Source: Pseudomonas sp. SCA2728.1_7
GTDB lineage: Bacteria > Pseudomonadota > Gammaproteobacteria > Pseudomonadales > Pseudomonadaceae
DNA: 64,000 bases
NCBI RefSeq assembly: GCF_018138145.1
Contig: NZ_CP073104.1
Span: 4,407,001 to 4,471,000, forward strand
Reading direction: 5' to 3'
Of this stretch, positions 37,694 to 48,573 are shown piece by piece (positions within the stretch are counted from its first letter, which is position 1; each line of letters starts with the position of its first letter). A model generated the notes under the pieces. That model did not search any database. It was not told the DNA's origin and saw nothing but the letters and a program-made list of their open reading frames with translations. The position numbers and the translations under genes are program-made.

Positions 37694-38401
37694 ATGAACT
37701 CGATTTCCCGTGCGGTACCTGAAGTGGCGCTGCAAGCGATCCGCAAACTGATCACCGAGCAGGGTTTCGGTGCGGGCGACGCCTTGCCGTCGCAGCGGGA
37801 TCTAGCGTTGCAACTGGGCGTGAGCCGGGCGTCGTTGCGCGAGGCACTGTCATCGTTAAGTGCGCTGGGCGTGGTCAGTATTCAGCCGGGCAAAGGCGTG
37901 TTCGTGCAGTCACCAGTGGAATTGTCGCGTGGCGAAAACGCACCGGGCTGGTCGTTCGCGGCGCAGGCGTCGCCACTGGATATCTTTCAACTGCGCTATG
38001 CGCTGGAAGGATTTGCGGCGGGGCTGGCGGCGGTGACCTTGAGCACGTTCGATCTGGATGCGCTGGAAGACAACGTTGCAGCCATGCGCGAGCAATTGAA
38101 GGTCGGTGATTTTGAGGCAGCGGCGAAACTCGACTTCGAATTCCACCGGCGCATCCTTCTGGCCAGCGGCAATCAGGCGATGCTGAACATCCTCACCGCC
38201 AGCGCCGAGATGTTCCTGGAAAGCCAGAAACTACCGTTCATCCGCGCCGAACGCGCCATGGAAACCTGGCAGGAACACCGCAAGATTCTTCGTGCCCTCA
38301 CGCGCCGGGCGTCCGGCGCTGCGCAAAAAGCCATGCAGGAGCACGTGCGCAACGCGGCCCTGCGCACTGGAATTTCCTTCATTGCCCCCGCCACCGCGTG
38401 A
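37694..38401 (+). CDS. FadR-subfamily GntR regulator (FCD domain)
   Basis: A 235-residue transcription regulator. A winged helix-turn-helix occupies about 10-75 (GAGDALPSQRDLALQLGVSR, REALSSLSALGVV, QPGKGVFV), then the helical FCD ligand domain (about 95-225), with FEFHRRILLASGN carrying metal-binding residues. Divergent from the amino acid ABC operon, which it probably controls; the ligand would be the transported compound or a catabolite. Confidence 0.9.
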   Translation: MNSISRAVPEVALQAIRKLITEQGFGAGDALPSQRDLALQLGVSRASLREALSSLSALGVVSIQPGKGVFVQSPVELSRGENAPGWSFAAQASPLDIFQLRYALEGFAAGLAAVTLSTFDLDALEDNVAAMREQLKVGDFEAAAKLDFEFHRRILLASGNQAMLNILTASAEMFLESQKLPFIRAERAMETWQEHRKILRALTRRASGAAQKAMQEHVRNAALRTGISFIAPATA

Positions 38402-38521
38402 CTTGAGCTATACCCAAACTCATCGAGTGCCATAGCAAGACTCAATCAACTGCGGCTTCCTGAACAGGGGAAGGGCGGCTATGATGGGCCACGTTTTTTT
38501 GCTTACAACCTGGAGAATTCC

Positions 38522-38851
38522 ATGAGCAGCGATCTTATCAAACACGTTAGCGACGCTAGCTTCGAAGCCGACGTACTCAAGGCCGAAGGCGCTGTCCTGG
38601 TCGATTACTGGGCTGAATGGTGCGGTCCTTGCAAAATGATCGCTCCGGTTCTGGACGAGATTGCCGAGACTTACAAAGGCAAGCTGACCGTTGCCAAACT
38701 GAACATCGACGAAAACCAGGAAACCCCGGCCAAGCACGGCGTGCGTGGTATCCCGACCCTGATGCTGTTCAAGAACGGCAACGTTGAAGCGACCAAAGTC
38801 GGCGCCCTGTCGAAGTCGCAACTGGCGGCTTTCCTCGACGCCAACATCTAA
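38522..38851 (+). CDS. trxA: Thioredoxin 1
   Basis: A 109-residue cytoplasmic disulfide reductant with the active site WCGPCK (C34, C37), cis-Pro GIPTLML and the internal D27 in VDYWAEW. It precedes rho, as in E. coli and other gammaproteobacteria. A strong terminator between them suggests largely separate transcription. Full length and well conserved. Confidence 0.98.
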   Translation: MSSDLIKHVSDASFEADVLKAEGAVLVDYWAEWCGPCKMIAPVLDEIAETYKGKLTVAKLNIDENQETPAKHGVRGIPTLMLFKNGNVEATKVGALSKSQLAAFLDANI

Positions 38852-38871
38852 GCGTCGCTGTAAAGTGCCTG

Positions 38872-38902
38872 AAAAAAAGCCCCGCAATTAGCGGGGCTTT
38901 TT
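38872..38902 (+). terminator. Rho-independent terminator of trxA
   Basis: Stem AAGCCCCGC / GCGGGGCTT, loop AATTA, T5 tract. Confidence 0.93.
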
Positions 38903-39101
38903 GCGTATTCAGGGCTAGACGCTCCGAAACTCAGGTGGTACATTCGGCCCCGCACTGGTTTCTCCACTGCCCCCTGCTAGCCGTCGCCGACGCACTCCTT
39001 TTCGAATTAGTTCGCGATCCTGTCGCCTTCTCCGCGGCGCGGCCTCATTAAGCCAAAAGCTTAATTTCCCCCCCCTCCATAAATGATTACGTCATTCCTA
39101 T
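38903..39101 (+). promoter_or_regulatory. C-rich rho leader with an overlapping upstream ORF
   Basis: The 199 bases before rho are rich in C over G in several stretches and include an 8-C run (39068-39075), the composition of a rut site, consistent with Rho repressing its own gene. An 11-codon frame including the stop (39083-39115, [10 protein letters not shown]) starts upstream and runs past the rho ATG in another frame. No Shine-Dalgarno-like sequence precedes rho's ATG. Confidence 0.5.
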
Positions 39102-40361
<1,260 letters not shown>

Positions 40362-40380
40362 TACGCAGCTGTTTAAAAGA

Positions 40381-40408
40381 ACGCTCCCGAAAGGGGGCGT
40401 TTTTTTTT
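40381..40408 (+). terminator. Rho-independent terminator of rho
   Basis: Stem ACGCTCCC / GGGGGCGT (one G-T pair), GAAA loop, followed by T9. Confidence 0.88.
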
Positions 40409-40531
40409 GCTTTCTGGGGGCATGACTTTGCCGATGTGTCAGTCCTCTTGTTTGAACAACAGCTACCCGCAGGGGCAAGAAACCTTATGTAGCTGATTGG
40501 TGGTCACCGTGATATCGACGGATTAAGGGCA

Positions 40532-40557
40532 CTGACGGGCTGCTGTTTGCCCGTCAG
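40532..40557. promoter_or_regulatory. Hairpin upstream of ubiD
   Basis: Perfect 9-base stem CTGACGGGC / GCCCGTCAG with an 8-base loop, 42 bases before the ubiD start. No T-tract, so rather an operator or leader structure. Confidence 0.4.
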
Positions 40558-40598
40558 AGCAGGTAGGATGTACGCCTATTTTGAGGGTGCCATCGTCA

Positions 40599-42065
40599 AT
40601 GAAATTCAAGGATCTTCGGGATTTCGTGCAGCAGCTTGAGCAGCGCGGAGAGTTGAAACGCATCCAGATTCCCGTCTCGCCGGTGCTGGAGATGACCGAG
40701 GTATGCGACCGCACGCTGCGGGCCAAGGGCCCGGCGCTGTTGTTCGAAAAGCCCACCGGTTACGACATTCCGGTGCTTGGCAACCTGTTCGGCACCCCTG
40801 AGCGGGTAGCCATGGGCATGGGCGCCGAGTCGGTCAGCGAGCTGCGCGAAATCGGCAAGCTGCTGGCCTTCCTCAAGGAACCCGAGCCGCCGAAGGGCTT
40901 GAAAGACGCGTGGTCGAAGCTGCCGATCTTCCGCAAGATCATCTCGATGGCGCCGAAAGTCGTCAAAGACGCGGTGTGCCAGGAAGTGGTCATCGAAGGC
41001 GACGACGTTGATTTGGCGATGCTGCCGGTGCAGACCTGCTGGCCTGGCGACGTCGGCCCGCTGATCACCTGGGGCCTGACCGTCACCAAAGGCCCGAACA
41101 AAGAGCGCCAGAACCTCGGCATCTACCGTCAGCAAGTGATCGGCCGCAACAAGGTGATCATGCGCTGGCTCAGCCACCGTGGCGGCGCGCTGGACTATCG
41201 CGAATGGTGCGAGAAGCATCCGGGCCAGCCGTTCCCGGTGTCCGTGGCATTGGGTGCCGACCCCGCGACCATCCTCGGCGCGGTAACCCCGGTGCCAGAC
41301 AGCCTGTCCGAATACGCTTTTGCAGGTCTCTTGCGCGGTAACCGCACCGAACTGGTCAAGTGCCGTGGCAACGACCTGCAAGTGCCGGCCACTGCCGAGA
41401 TCATCCTCGAAGGCGTGATCCATCCCGGCGAAATGGCTGATGAAGGCCCGTACGGTGACCACACCGGTTACTACAACGAAGTCGACAGCTTCCCGGTGTT
41501 CACCGTCGAGCGCATCACCCACCGGATCAAACCGATCTATCACAGCACCTACACCGGCCGTCCGCCGGATGAGCCGGCGATTCTCGGCGTGGCGCTCAAC
41601 GAAGTGTTTGTGCCGATCCTGCAGAAGCAGTTCCCGGAAATCACCGACTTCTACCTGCCGCCGGAAGGCTGCTCGTACCGCATGGCCATCGTGACCATGA
41701 AGAAGTCGTATCCGGGGCATGCCAAGCGCGTGATGCTCGGTGTCTGGTCGTTTTTGCGACAGTTCATGTACACCAAGTTCGTTATCGTCACTGACGACGA
41801 TATCAACGCCCGCGACTGGAACGACGTGATCTGGGCCATCACCACGCGCATGGACCCCAAGCGCGACACGGTGATGATCGATAACACGCCGATCGACTAC
41901 CTCGACTTCGCCTCGCCGATCTCCGGCCTGGGTTCGAAAATGGGCCTCGATGCCACCCACAAGTGGCCGGGCGAAACCACTCGGGAGTGGGGCCGCGTGA
42001 TCGTCAAGGACGACGCCGTCACCCAACGGATCGATGCCATCTGGAATCAGTTAGGAATAGATTGA
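40599..42065 (+). CDS. ubiD: 3-octaprenyl-4-hydroxybenzoate decarboxylase
   Basis: Prenylated-FMN-dependent decarboxylase in ubiquinone synthesis. The ATG at 40599 gives 488 residues, as in other UbiD. Family blocks: [20 protein letters not shown] (Arg/Lys residues binding prFMN and metal), [16 protein letters not shown] with the catalytic E-x-x-x-R/E triad region, and [14 protein letters not shown] near the C-terminus. It needs the prenyltransferase UbiX for its cofactor, not in this window. Its stop overlaps the next start (TGATG). Confidence 0.96.
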   Translation: MKFKDLRDFVQQLEQRGELKRIQIPVSPVLEMTEVCDRTLRAKGPALLFEKPTGYDIPVLGNLFGTPERVAMGMGAESVSELREIGKLLAFLKEPEPPKGLKDAWSKLPIFRKIISMAPKVVKDAVCQEVVIEGDDVDLAMLPVQTCWPGDVGPLITWGLTVTKGPNKERQNLGIYRQQVIGRNKVIMRWLSHRGGALDYREWCEKHPGQPFPVSVALGADPATILGAVTPVPDSLSEYAFAGLLRGNRTELVKCRGNDLQVPATAEIILEGVIHPGEMADEGPYGDHTGYYNEVDSFPVFTVERITHRIKPIYHSTYTGRPPDEPAILGVALNEVFVPILQKQFPEITDFYLPPEGCSYRMAIVTMKKSYPGHAKRVMLGVWSFLRQFMYTKFVIVTDDDINARDWNDVIWAITTRMDPKRDTVMIDNTPIDYLDFASPISGLGSKMGLDATHKWPGETTREWGRVIVKDDAVTQRIDAIWNQLGID

Positions 42066-43033
42066 TGCGTGTAACCCTGCAGCCCTCCGGAGCAGTGCTC
42101 GAGATACAGCCCGGTGAGCGGATTCTCGATGGCGCGCGGCGCCTGGGCTACGAATGCCCGCAAAGCTGCCGCAATGGCAATTGTCATGTGTGTGCGGCGC
42201 TGCTGGTTGAAGGTAGCGTCGCGCAGGACGGCAAGGTGCATGATCACGGCGAGTTCTACACTTGCATCGCCGAGCCGCTGGAAGACTGCATCCTGCTGTG
42301 GGATGGCGTGCTCGCGCTGGGAGAACTGCCGGTGCGCAGCCTGTCATGTCAGGTCATCGAATGCCGCGATGTCGGTGGCGACACCTGGCGTGTGCGCCTG
42401 CGGGCGCCGGCCGGCAAGCCGCCGCGCTATCACGCCGGGCAGTACTTGATGATCGAACGTGAGAACGGCGAGAAGTCGGCGTTCTCCATGGCCTCGGCAC
42501 CCCACGGCGGGCGTGACCTGGAAATCCATGTGCTGGCGCGCGAAGCCAGTGCACTGAGCCTGATCGAACAGCTGCAACGCAACGCGATGGTGCGTGTCGA
42601 GCTGCCGTTCGGCGATACGCATCTGGCCGAGCTGCCCGACGGGCCGCTGGTGCTGGTCGCCGCCGGTACCGGCATGGGCCAGATTCACGCCCTGATCGAA
42701 CACTGCCGCGCCAACGGCTTCAAACACCCGGTGCATCTGTACTGGGGCGTGCGCCGTCCGGAAGATTTCTATGAGATCGAACATTGGGACGAATGGCTGA
42801 AACTGCCCAACCTGTTCCTGCACAAAGTCGTCAGCGATCAATGCGGTTGGGAAGGGCGCTGCGGCATGCTGCACGAGGCGGTCTGTGAAGACTTCCCCGA
42901 CCTGAAACCGTTGCACGTCTACGCCAGCGGCTCGCCAGCCATGGTCTACGGCACGCTGGACGCATTGGTCGAAGCCGGGATGGATGCCCATCAAATGCGT
43001 GCCGACGTATTCGCTTACGCCCCACGCTCCTGA
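42065..43033 (+). CDS. 2Fe-2S NAD(P)H:flavin reductase family protein
   Basis: A 322-residue electron-transfer protein: plant-type ferredoxin domain (about 1-90; ligands C35-x4-C40-x2-C43 and C67), FAD domain (about 100-200; YHAGQYLMIERENGEKSAFS) and NAD domain (about 205-315; LVLVAAGTGMGQIHALIEH). It is commonly annotated as CDP-6-deoxy-delta-3,4-glucoseen reductase (AscD-like), but no ascarylose genes are present. Translational overlap with ubiD suggests a link to ubiquinone synthesis or general redox supply. The actual partner is unknown. Confidence 0.9.
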   Translation: MRVTLQPSGAVLEIQPGERILDGARRLGYECPQSCRNGNCHVCAALLVEGSVAQDGKVHDHGEFYTCIAEPLEDCILLWDGVLALGELPVRSLSCQVIECRDVGGDTWRVRLRAPAGKPPRYHAGQYLMIERENGEKSAFSMASAPHGGRDLEIHVLAREASALSLIEQLQRNAMVRVELPFGDTHLAELPDGPLVLVAAGTGMGQIHALIEHCRANGFKHPVHLYWGVRRPEDFYEIEHWDEWLKLPNLFLHKVVSDQCGWEGRCGMLHEAVCEDFPDLKPLHVYASGSPAMVYGTLDALVEAGMDAHQMRADVFAYAPRS

Positions 43034-43060
43034 TTCTTTATAACTCGCTATATAGCCGAT

Positions 43061-43088
43061 CGGTATTTATGTAATTGCATAAATACCG
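43061..43088. promoter_or_regulatory. AT-rich 28-bp palindrome upstream of the ChaC-like gene
   Basis: Arms CGGTATTTATG (43061-43071) and CATAAATACCG (43078-43088), spacer TAATTG, inside a conspicuously AT-rich gap (about 43030-43200). Likely an operator; the binding protein is unknown. Confidence 0.55.
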
Positions 43089-43229
43089 CTAGGTTATATA
43101 TCAATCAGGCAATCAATTAAGAACTGTGCCATGGCACTCAAATTGCCTTAAAACATATGTGCCTTATTGTTACAGCGGTGCGTTCTATTAAGTAATTCTT
43201 TACCCGCGGGGAGCTGAACGCTATTCGCC

Positions 43230-43898
43230 ATGAGCGCCATTGAAAACGCTTTTCTGAATTTGAATTACCCTCCGCGGCTCGATCTTGGGCCGCAGCTGAC
43301 GCACGAACAACTTCTCGCTTCCATGCAATCGACCATGGCGCGCCACAAGGGCGGGCCGGTGTGGCTGTTCGCGTATGGTTCGCTGATCTGGCGGCCGGAA
43401 TGTACGGCAGTGGAGCGCGTACGTGGACGCGTGCATGGCTACCATCGCGGCTTGTACCTGTGGTCGCACGAGCACCGCGGTACGCCGGAAATGCCGGGTC
43501 TGGTATTTGGTCTGGATCGCGGCGGTTCGTGCAGCGGCTTCGCCTATCGCTTGCCGGAAGACAATCTCGATGCGGCGCTGTACGCGCTGTGGAAGCGCGA
43601 GATGCCGGTGCCATCCTATCGGCCACACTGGCTCAATTGCCGTCTTGCCGACGGTAGCCAGGTGCAGGCATTGGGATTTGTGTTGGAGCGACACCTGCCC
43701 AGCTATGCCGGCAACCTGCCGGATCATGTGCTGAGTCAGGTGTTCGAAAGCGCCAGCGGGCGTTACGGCACGACTCGCGATTATGTCGAGCAGACCGCCC
43801 ACGCCCTGCGCAGCCACGCCATGCCAGATCGAAACCTGGAGGCGCGGCTCAAGCGCTGTAAATCACAAAGCGATCAGGCGACCGCTTCACGGCTCTGA
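43230..43898 (+). CDS. ChaC-like gamma-glutamylcyclotransferase
   Basis: A 222-residue cytoplasmic protein of the ChaC family, which splits glutathione into 5-oxoproline and Cys-Gly. The substrate loop [13 protein letters not shown] at about 46-58 is diagnostic; [15 protein letters not shown] and [11 protein letters not shown] follow. The start at 43230 gives [20 protein letters not shown]. Its 3' end overlaps the convergent glpT gene by about 25 bases. Upstream lies an AT-rich palindrome, so regulation may be distinctive. Confidence 0.88.
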   Translation: MSAIENAFLNLNYPPRLDLGPQLTHEQLLASMQSTMARHKGGPVWLFAYGSLIWRPECTAVERVRGRVHGYHRGLYLWSHEHRGTPEMPGLVFGLDRGGSCSGFAYRLPEDNLDAALYALWKREMPVPSYRPHWLNCRLADGSQVQALGFVLERHLPSYAGNLPDHVLSQVFESASGRYGTTRDYVEQTAHALRSHAMPDRNLEARLKRCKSQSDQATASRL

Positions 43899-45223
43899 CT
43901 GGCGACTTGCTTGTGCCACAGGGTCGGGGCGAGGAAGGCCATCGACAGCAGGCAAGCGCCCACCAGCAGGACAAAACCACCGTCCCAGCCGAAGTGGTCA
44001 ACGGTGTAGCCCATCGCGGCACTGGCCGCGACCGAACCACCGAGATAACCGAACAGGCCAGTGAAGCCTGCGGCAGTGCCAGCGGCTTTCTTCGGTGCCA
44101 GTTCCAGCGCCTGCAGGCCGATCAGCATCACCGGGCCATAGATCAGGAAACCGATGGAGAACAGCGCGATCATGTCGACGGTCGGGTTACCGGCCGGGTT
44201 CAGCCAGTAAACCAGCGTTGCGACAGTCACCAGTGCCATGAACACCATGCCGGTCAGGCCACGGTTGCCACGGAAGATCTTGTCCGACATCCAGCCGCAC
44301 AGCAGCGTGCCCGGGATACCCGCCCACTCATAGAAGAAATAGGCCCACGAGGTTTTGTCGACGGTGAAACCCTTGGCTTCTTTCAGGTAGGTCGGTGCCC
44401 AGTCCAGCACGCCGTAGCGCAGCAGGTAGACGAAGACGTTGGCCATGGCGATGTACCAGAGCATTTTGTTGCGCAGCACGTATTTGACGAAGATCTCTTT
44501 CGCGCTGAATTCGTCTTCGTGGCTGGCGTCGTAGCCTTCCGGGTAATCGTTCTTGTACTTCTCGATCGGCGGCAGGCCAACCGATTGCGGGGTGTCGCGC
44601 ATGGTGATGAACGCAAACACGGCCACGCCCAGCGCCACCGCTGCCGGTACGTAGAACGCCGCGTGCCAGTCGTTGAACAGGCCCATGCCGAGCAGGAACA
44701 ACGGGCCGATCAGACCGCCGCCAACGTTATGCGCCACGTTCCACACGGACACCACGCCGCCGCGTTCCTTCTGTGACCACCAGTGCACCATGGTCCGGCC
44801 ACTTGGCGGCCAACCCATGCCCTGGGCCCAGCCGTTGATGAACAGCAGGATGAACATCATGGTCACGCTGGATGTTGCCCAAGGTGCGAAACCGAAAATG
44901 AACATCACCCCGGCCGAGACCAACAGGCCGAACGGTAGGAAGTAGCGTGGGTTGGAGCGGTCGGACACCAGGCCCATGAGGAATTTCGATAAGCCGTAGG
45001 CAATGGCGATCGCCGACATCGCCAGACCCAGATCACCGCGGCTGTAGCCTTCGTCGATCAGGTACGGCATGGCCAGCGAGAAGTTTTTGCGCAGCAGGTA
45101 GTAACCCGCATAGCCAAAGAAAATACCGGCGAAGATCTGCCAGCGCAGGCGTCGGTACGTGCTGTCTATTTTTTCTTCAGGCAATGGAGCCTGATGTGCG
45201 GCAGGACGAAAGAAAGCAAACAT
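43874..45223 (-). CDS. glpT: Glycerol-3-phosphate transporter
   Basis: A 449-residue inner-membrane antiporter of the major facilitator superfamily, exchanging sn-glycerol-3-phosphate for phosphate; also the entry route of fosfomycin in Pseudomonas. Twelve hydrophobic segments; family signatures [20 protein letters not shown] near the N-terminus and [20 protein letters not shown] (about 133-152, with one of the phosphate-binding Arg residues). Alone on the minus strand, divergent from the histidine phosphatase gene. Confidence 0.94.
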   Translation of the reverse strand: MFAFFRPAAHQAPLPEEKIDSTYRRLRWQIFAGIFFGYAGYYLLRKNFSLAMPYLIDEGYSRGDLGLAMSAIAIAYGLSKFLMGLVSDRSNPRYFLPFGLLVSAGVMFIFGFAPWATSSVTMMFILLFINGWAQGMGWPPSGRTMVHWWSQKERGGVVSVWNVAHNVGGGLIGPLFLLGMGLFNDWHAAFYVPAAVALGVAVFAFITMRDTPQSVGLPPIEKYKNDYPEGYDASHEDEFSAKEIFVKYVLRNKMLWYIAMANVFVYLLRYGVLDWAPTYLKEAKGFTVDKTSWAYFFYEWAGIPGTLLCGWMSDKIFRGNRGLTGMVFMALVTVATLVYWLNPAGNPTVDMIALFSIGFLIYGPVMLIGLQALELAPKKAAGTAAGFTGLFGYLGGSVAASAAMGYTVDHFGWDGGFVLLVGACLLSMAFLAPTLWHKQVASQSREAVA

Positions 45224-45271
45224 TCAAGAGCTCCAGATTTCTTGTTTTGACTGCGGATGCGAATGTTACAG

Positions 45272-45285
45272 TTTCGTTACCGAAA
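45272..45285. promoter_or_regulatory. Candidate operator upstream of glpT
   Basis: Palindrome TTTCG-TTAC-CGAAA, 49 bases before the glpT start. GlpR control of glpT is known in Pseudomonas, but I cannot confirm that this matches the GlpR site. Confidence 0.3.
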
Positions 45286-45447
45286 ATAGCACCGGTTCGC
45301 ATCGAGCAAATAGCGGAAAATGTTGGAAGTCGCGTGTTCCTTTACGAACCTGTCGCTCAGCTGTAAGAACAGGGCGTTTTTGTGGCGGTCGGGACGTTGT
45401 GTCTTAGACTCGCGATCTACAGATCGACTGATATCTCGAGATAAACG

Positions 45448-46065
45448 ATGACCCCGAAAGTTCGCAGGCTATTGCCCAGACTGTTGATGGTCGCAGCGGT
45501 GACTGTTTCAGTGTTGGCACTGAGCTTCGCCCAAGGTTCTGCAGCACCAGGCCTGCGCAATGTCACCGTATTGATCGTCCGCCATGCGGAAAAGCCTGAT
45601 GTCGGCCGAGAACTCAATGCCCGGGGCGAACAGCGCGCCGCAGCTTACGCGGACTATTTCACCTCTTTGCAGTTGGACGACCAGACACTCACACCCCAAC
45701 GTCTGATCGCTACCGCCGACAGCCCGGAAAGCATCCGCCCGCGACAGACGCTGATTCCACTGTCCCAGCGCCTGCAACTGCCGATCGAGCAGCCCTACGC
45801 CAATAACGACGTCGACAAACTGGTCAGCTCGCTGCGCAAGAATAATCAGGCGAAAACCGTGCTGATCGCCTGGCATCACGGCCACATCAATAAGCTGATT
45901 GCCGCTTTCGGCGGCGATGGCCCGGCACTGATCGGTCAGCCGAAATGGCCGGTGGATATCTACGACTGGCTGATTGTTTTGCGCTTCGACGACAGGGGGC
46001 AGTTGATCCAGTCGCGAAGCGAGAAGGTTCAGGAACAACTGATGCCAGGCGATATTGCAGGCTGA
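45448..46065 (+). CDS. Exported histidine phosphatase family protein
   Basis: A 205-residue protein with an N-terminal signal or anchor (RLLMVAAVTVSVLALSFAQG, about 12-31) and the phosphoglycerate-mutase-like core: nucleophile His in TVLIVRHAEKPD (about 41-52), Arg in DSPESIRPRQT, and the second His in IAWHHGHINKLI. The C-terminal DIYDWLIVLRFDDRGQ fits related secreted phosphatases. Substrate unknown. It stands alone; the next gene starts 188 bases later. Confidence 0.85.
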   Translation: MTPKVRRLLPRLLMVAAVTVSVLALSFAQGSAAPGLRNVTVLIVRHAEKPDVGRELNARGEQRAAAYADYFTSLQLDDQTLTPQRLIATADSPESIRPRQTLIPLSQRLQLPIEQPYANNDVDKLVSSLRKNNQAKTVLIAWHHGHINKLIAAFGGDGPALIGQPKWPVDIYDWLIVLRFDDRGQLIQSRSEKVQEQLMPGDIAG

Positions 46066-46253
46066 AACGGTAATAGGGTCCGTCAGAAAAGTTACCTTTA
46101 AGCATTCGCGTGGTGCGTTCGCCCGATTTACCGTTGTGTCTTGGGAAACGTCCTGCGTCCAAAGCAGAAGTTGCGCCATTCAGTTAAACGTCATAGCTCC
46201 GTAACCTTTGTGCTGTTGCCGGGATCGGCATTCGGGTGCTTAGGGAGCGGATC

Positions 46254-46868
46254 ATGCGGTGGATTGTGGCGTTGCTTTTGTTGCTGGTCGGCGGTGTCGT
46301 GCAAGCGGCGGGGGCGCTGTTGATTCCCGAAGACAACCCCCGACCAATTTATCCACTGGCATTGTCCAGGGCAGGGATTACGGGAGAGGTTAAGGCTCGT
46401 TTCATCGTCAGGGCGGATGGCTCAGTCAGCGAAATCAGCATTCTGAAAAGCGACCACCCCGATCTGGCTGAAGCGGTCAGAGTTGCGCTGGTGCAGTGGC
46501 GTTTCAAGCCTTGGGCTGTAGAGGAGGACAAACCCGAAAAGCAGGAAGTCGTCGCGCCGATAGTCTTTCGGCTCGATCTGGATCAACCCATTCACGTCAA
46601 CCGGCAACTGAAAGTCTTGCGATGCCGAACGGTCAACGAGAACCTCGCCAACATTGCCGAGTATTCATGGATCGATTCGGCGGCGTTCGCACAAACCCGC
46701 GCCTATCTATCGAACGTCTTCCATAAAACCCAGCTTCCGGATGAGCAGCGTCTGGCGATGATCGCCAGGATGAATCGGCAGGTTGAGAAGATCGTCAGGG
46801 CTTGTCGAGAGAGCCCCACGCGCAAATTCATAAGCCTGTTGCCCACGGAGATTCGTGAGTTGCTCTGA
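46254..46868 (+). CDS. TonB C-terminal-domain protein with an unusual C-terminal extension
   Basis: A 204-residue exported protein from ATG 46254 (MRWIVALLLLLVGGVVQAAG signal) behind GGGAG. Residues about 28-105 form a TonB C-terminal domain (NPRPIYPLALSRAGITGEVK, VRADGSVSEISILKSDHPDL, VALVQWRFKPW). It lacks the membrane anchor and Pro-rich spacer of true TonB. The remaining 95 residues (two Cys, helical, RACRESPTRKFISLLP at the end) match nothing I know. It is unlikely to transduce energy; perhaps a periplasmic binding module. Confidence 0.75.
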   Translation: MRWIVALLLLLVGGVVQAAGALLIPEDNPRPIYPLALSRAGITGEVKARFIVRADGSVSEISILKSDHPDLAEAVRVALVQWRFKPWAVEEDKPEKQEVVAPIVFRLDLDQPIHVNRQLKVLRCRTVNENLANIAEYSWIDSAAFAQTRAYLSNVFHKTQLPDEQRLAMIARMNRQVEKIVRACRESPTRKFISLLPTEIRELL

Positions 46869-46922
46869 TAACAAAAGCCAGTATGACCGAGCCGGACATT
46901 CTGGCCTTTATCGAAAGGTTAC

Positions 46923-47900
46923 TCAGCGCACCTGCACCACCACCTTGCCCACCGCCTTGCGCTGGCCAAGATCATTGATCGCCTGCGCCGCATTGCTCAG
47001 CGGATAGACCTGCGACACCAGCGGTTTCAACTTGCCCTCGGCAAACCAGCCGAATAACTGCTGAAAGTTCGCCGCGTTGTCTTGTGGCTGACGCTGGGCA
47101 AAAGACCCCCAAAACACACCCAGTACAGCCGCGCCTTTGAGCAGGGCGAGGTTGACCGGCAGTTCGGGGATCCGGCCGCTGGCGAAGCCGACTACCAGCA
47201 AGCGACCGTTCCAGGCGATAGCGCGGATGGCTTGATCGAACAGGTCACCGCCAACCGGGTCGTGAATCACATCGGCACCCTGGCCATCGGTGAGGCGTTT
47301 GATTTCGTCTTTGAGGCTGGTTTCGCTGTAGTTGATCAACTCGTCGGCGCCGGCTGCCTTGGCTACTGCGAGTTTCTCGGCACTGCTGGCGGCAGCAATC
47401 ACCCGGGCGCCCATGGCTTTGCCGATTTCGACGGCAGCCAGGCCGACCCCGCCGGAAGCACCGAGTACAAGCAGGGTTTCCCCCGGTTGCAGGTTGGCGC
47501 GCTGCTTGAGTGCATGCATCGAGGTGCCGTAGGTCATGCTGAAGGCGGCGGCGATGTTGAAATCCATCGACGGCGGAATCGGCAAGACGTTGTAGCCCGG
47601 CACGGCGACTTGTTCGGCGAAGCTGCCCCAACCGGTCAGGGCCATGACCCGATCGCCAACCTTGAGGTGGCTGACCTTTTCCCCGACTTCACGCACCACA
47701 CCGGCCGCTTCACCACCCGGCGAGAACGGGAAGGGCGGCTTGAACTGATACTTGCCCTCGATGATCAGCGTATCCGGGAAGTTGACCCCGGCGGCGTGCA
47801 CGTCCAGCAGGATTTCATTCTTCTTCGGGGCGGGGCTGGCGACCTCTTCCAGCACCAGCGATTCGGCAGGGCCGAAGGCTTTGCACAGCACGGCTTTCAT
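46923..47900 (-). CDS. NADPH:quinone oxidoreductase family protein (zinc-free MDR)
   Basis: A 325-residue cytoplasmic medium-chain dehydrogenase/reductase without the catalytic zinc ligands. GroES-like N-domain (LDVHAAGVNFPDTLIIEGKY, PFPFSPGGEAAGVV), then a Rossmann domain with LVLGASGGVGLAAVEIGKAM (about 142-161) for NADPH. Close to Qor/zeta-crystallin-like reductases acting on quinones or enones; the exact substrate cannot be read. Divergent from the FliL-like gene. Confidence 0.9.
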   Translation of the reverse strand: MKAVLCKAFGPAESLVLEEVASPAPKKNEILLDVHAAGVNFPDTLIIEGKYQFKPPFPFSPGGEAAGVVREVGEKVSHLKVGDRVMALTGWGSFAEQVAVPGYNVLPIPPSMDFNIAAAFSMTYGTSMHALKQRANLQPGETLLVLGASGGVGLAAVEIGKAMGARVIAAASSAEKLAVAKAAGADELINYSETSLKDEIKRLTDGQGADVIHDPVGGDLFDQAIRAIAWNGRLLVVGFASGRIPELPVNLALLKGAAVLGVFWGSFAQRQPQDNAANFQQLFGWFAEGKLKPLVSQVYPLSNAAQAINDLGQRKAVGKVVVQVR

Positions 47901-48050
47901 CAGGGCTATTCCTTTGGGAGTGATGGCCGATAAGTGTAGGTGTGTCAGTCAACGGGTCAACGAGCATGCCCGGCCCTGATAGTCAGCCATAAGCTTGTGC
48001 TTGCGCGGCGGGTCGTTATGCTAGGCCGCAAACCGGATAAGGAGCGAATT

Positions 48051-48458
48051 GTGAAAGCGTGGATCATGTTGTTGCTGGCCCTGTCTCTGCCTGTGGCAGC
48101 GCTGGCCGAAGAAGCCAAAGAAGGCGAGGCGCCGAAGGTAAGCTACATCACCCTGAGTCCACCGTTCGTGGGGAACTACGGGCTGGACGGTACGCCGAAG
48201 CTCAAGGTCTACAAGGCCGATGTGGCATTGCGCGTGACCGGCGAAGAGGCGAGCAAACTGGTCAAGGCCAACGAGCCGCTGATTCGCAATCAACTGGTGG
48301 CGCTGTTCACTCAGCAGACCTCTGATGCGATGGCCAGCATCGAAGGCAAGGAAAAGCTGCGTCAGGAAGCGTTGAAGCAGACCCAGCAAGTGATGAATGA
48401 TGAGACCGGCAAACCGGTGGTTGAAGATCTGTTGTTCAACAACCTGATCATTCAATAA
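48051..48458 (+). CDS. FliL-like exported protein
   Basis: A 135-residue protein starting with GTG at 48051 behind AAGGAG; longer in-frame starts are unlikely since they would bury the signal peptide (MKAWIMLLLALSLPVAALA). The mature part (SYITLSPPFVGNYGLDGTPK, YKADVALRVTGEEASKLVKA, EPLIRNQLVALFTQQ) matches the stator-associated FliL family but is exported rather than membrane-anchored. It is far from flagellar genes, so its link to motility is unproven. Confidence 0.82.
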   Translation: MKAWIMLLLALSLPVAALAEEAKEGEAPKVSYITLSPPFVGNYGLDGTPKLKVYKADVALRVTGEEASKLVKANEPLIRNQLVALFTQQTSDAMASIEGKEKLRQEALKQTQQVMNDETGKPVVEDLLFNNLIIQ

Positions 48459-48482
48459 GCCATTCGTTGTCCGGGCTGGCCC

Positions 48483-48549
48483 CATCGCGAGCAGGCTCAC
48501 TCCTACAGTTGGAATGCGTTCCCCTGTAGGAGTGAGCCTGCTCGCGATG
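48483..48549. repeat. REP pair, short-spacer class (67 bp)
   Basis: Back-to-back REP copies around GGAATGCGTTCCCC, between the convergent FliL-like and EVE genes. Confidence 0.9.
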
Positions 48550-48573
48550 GCGATGTTTCAGGCAACATATTCT

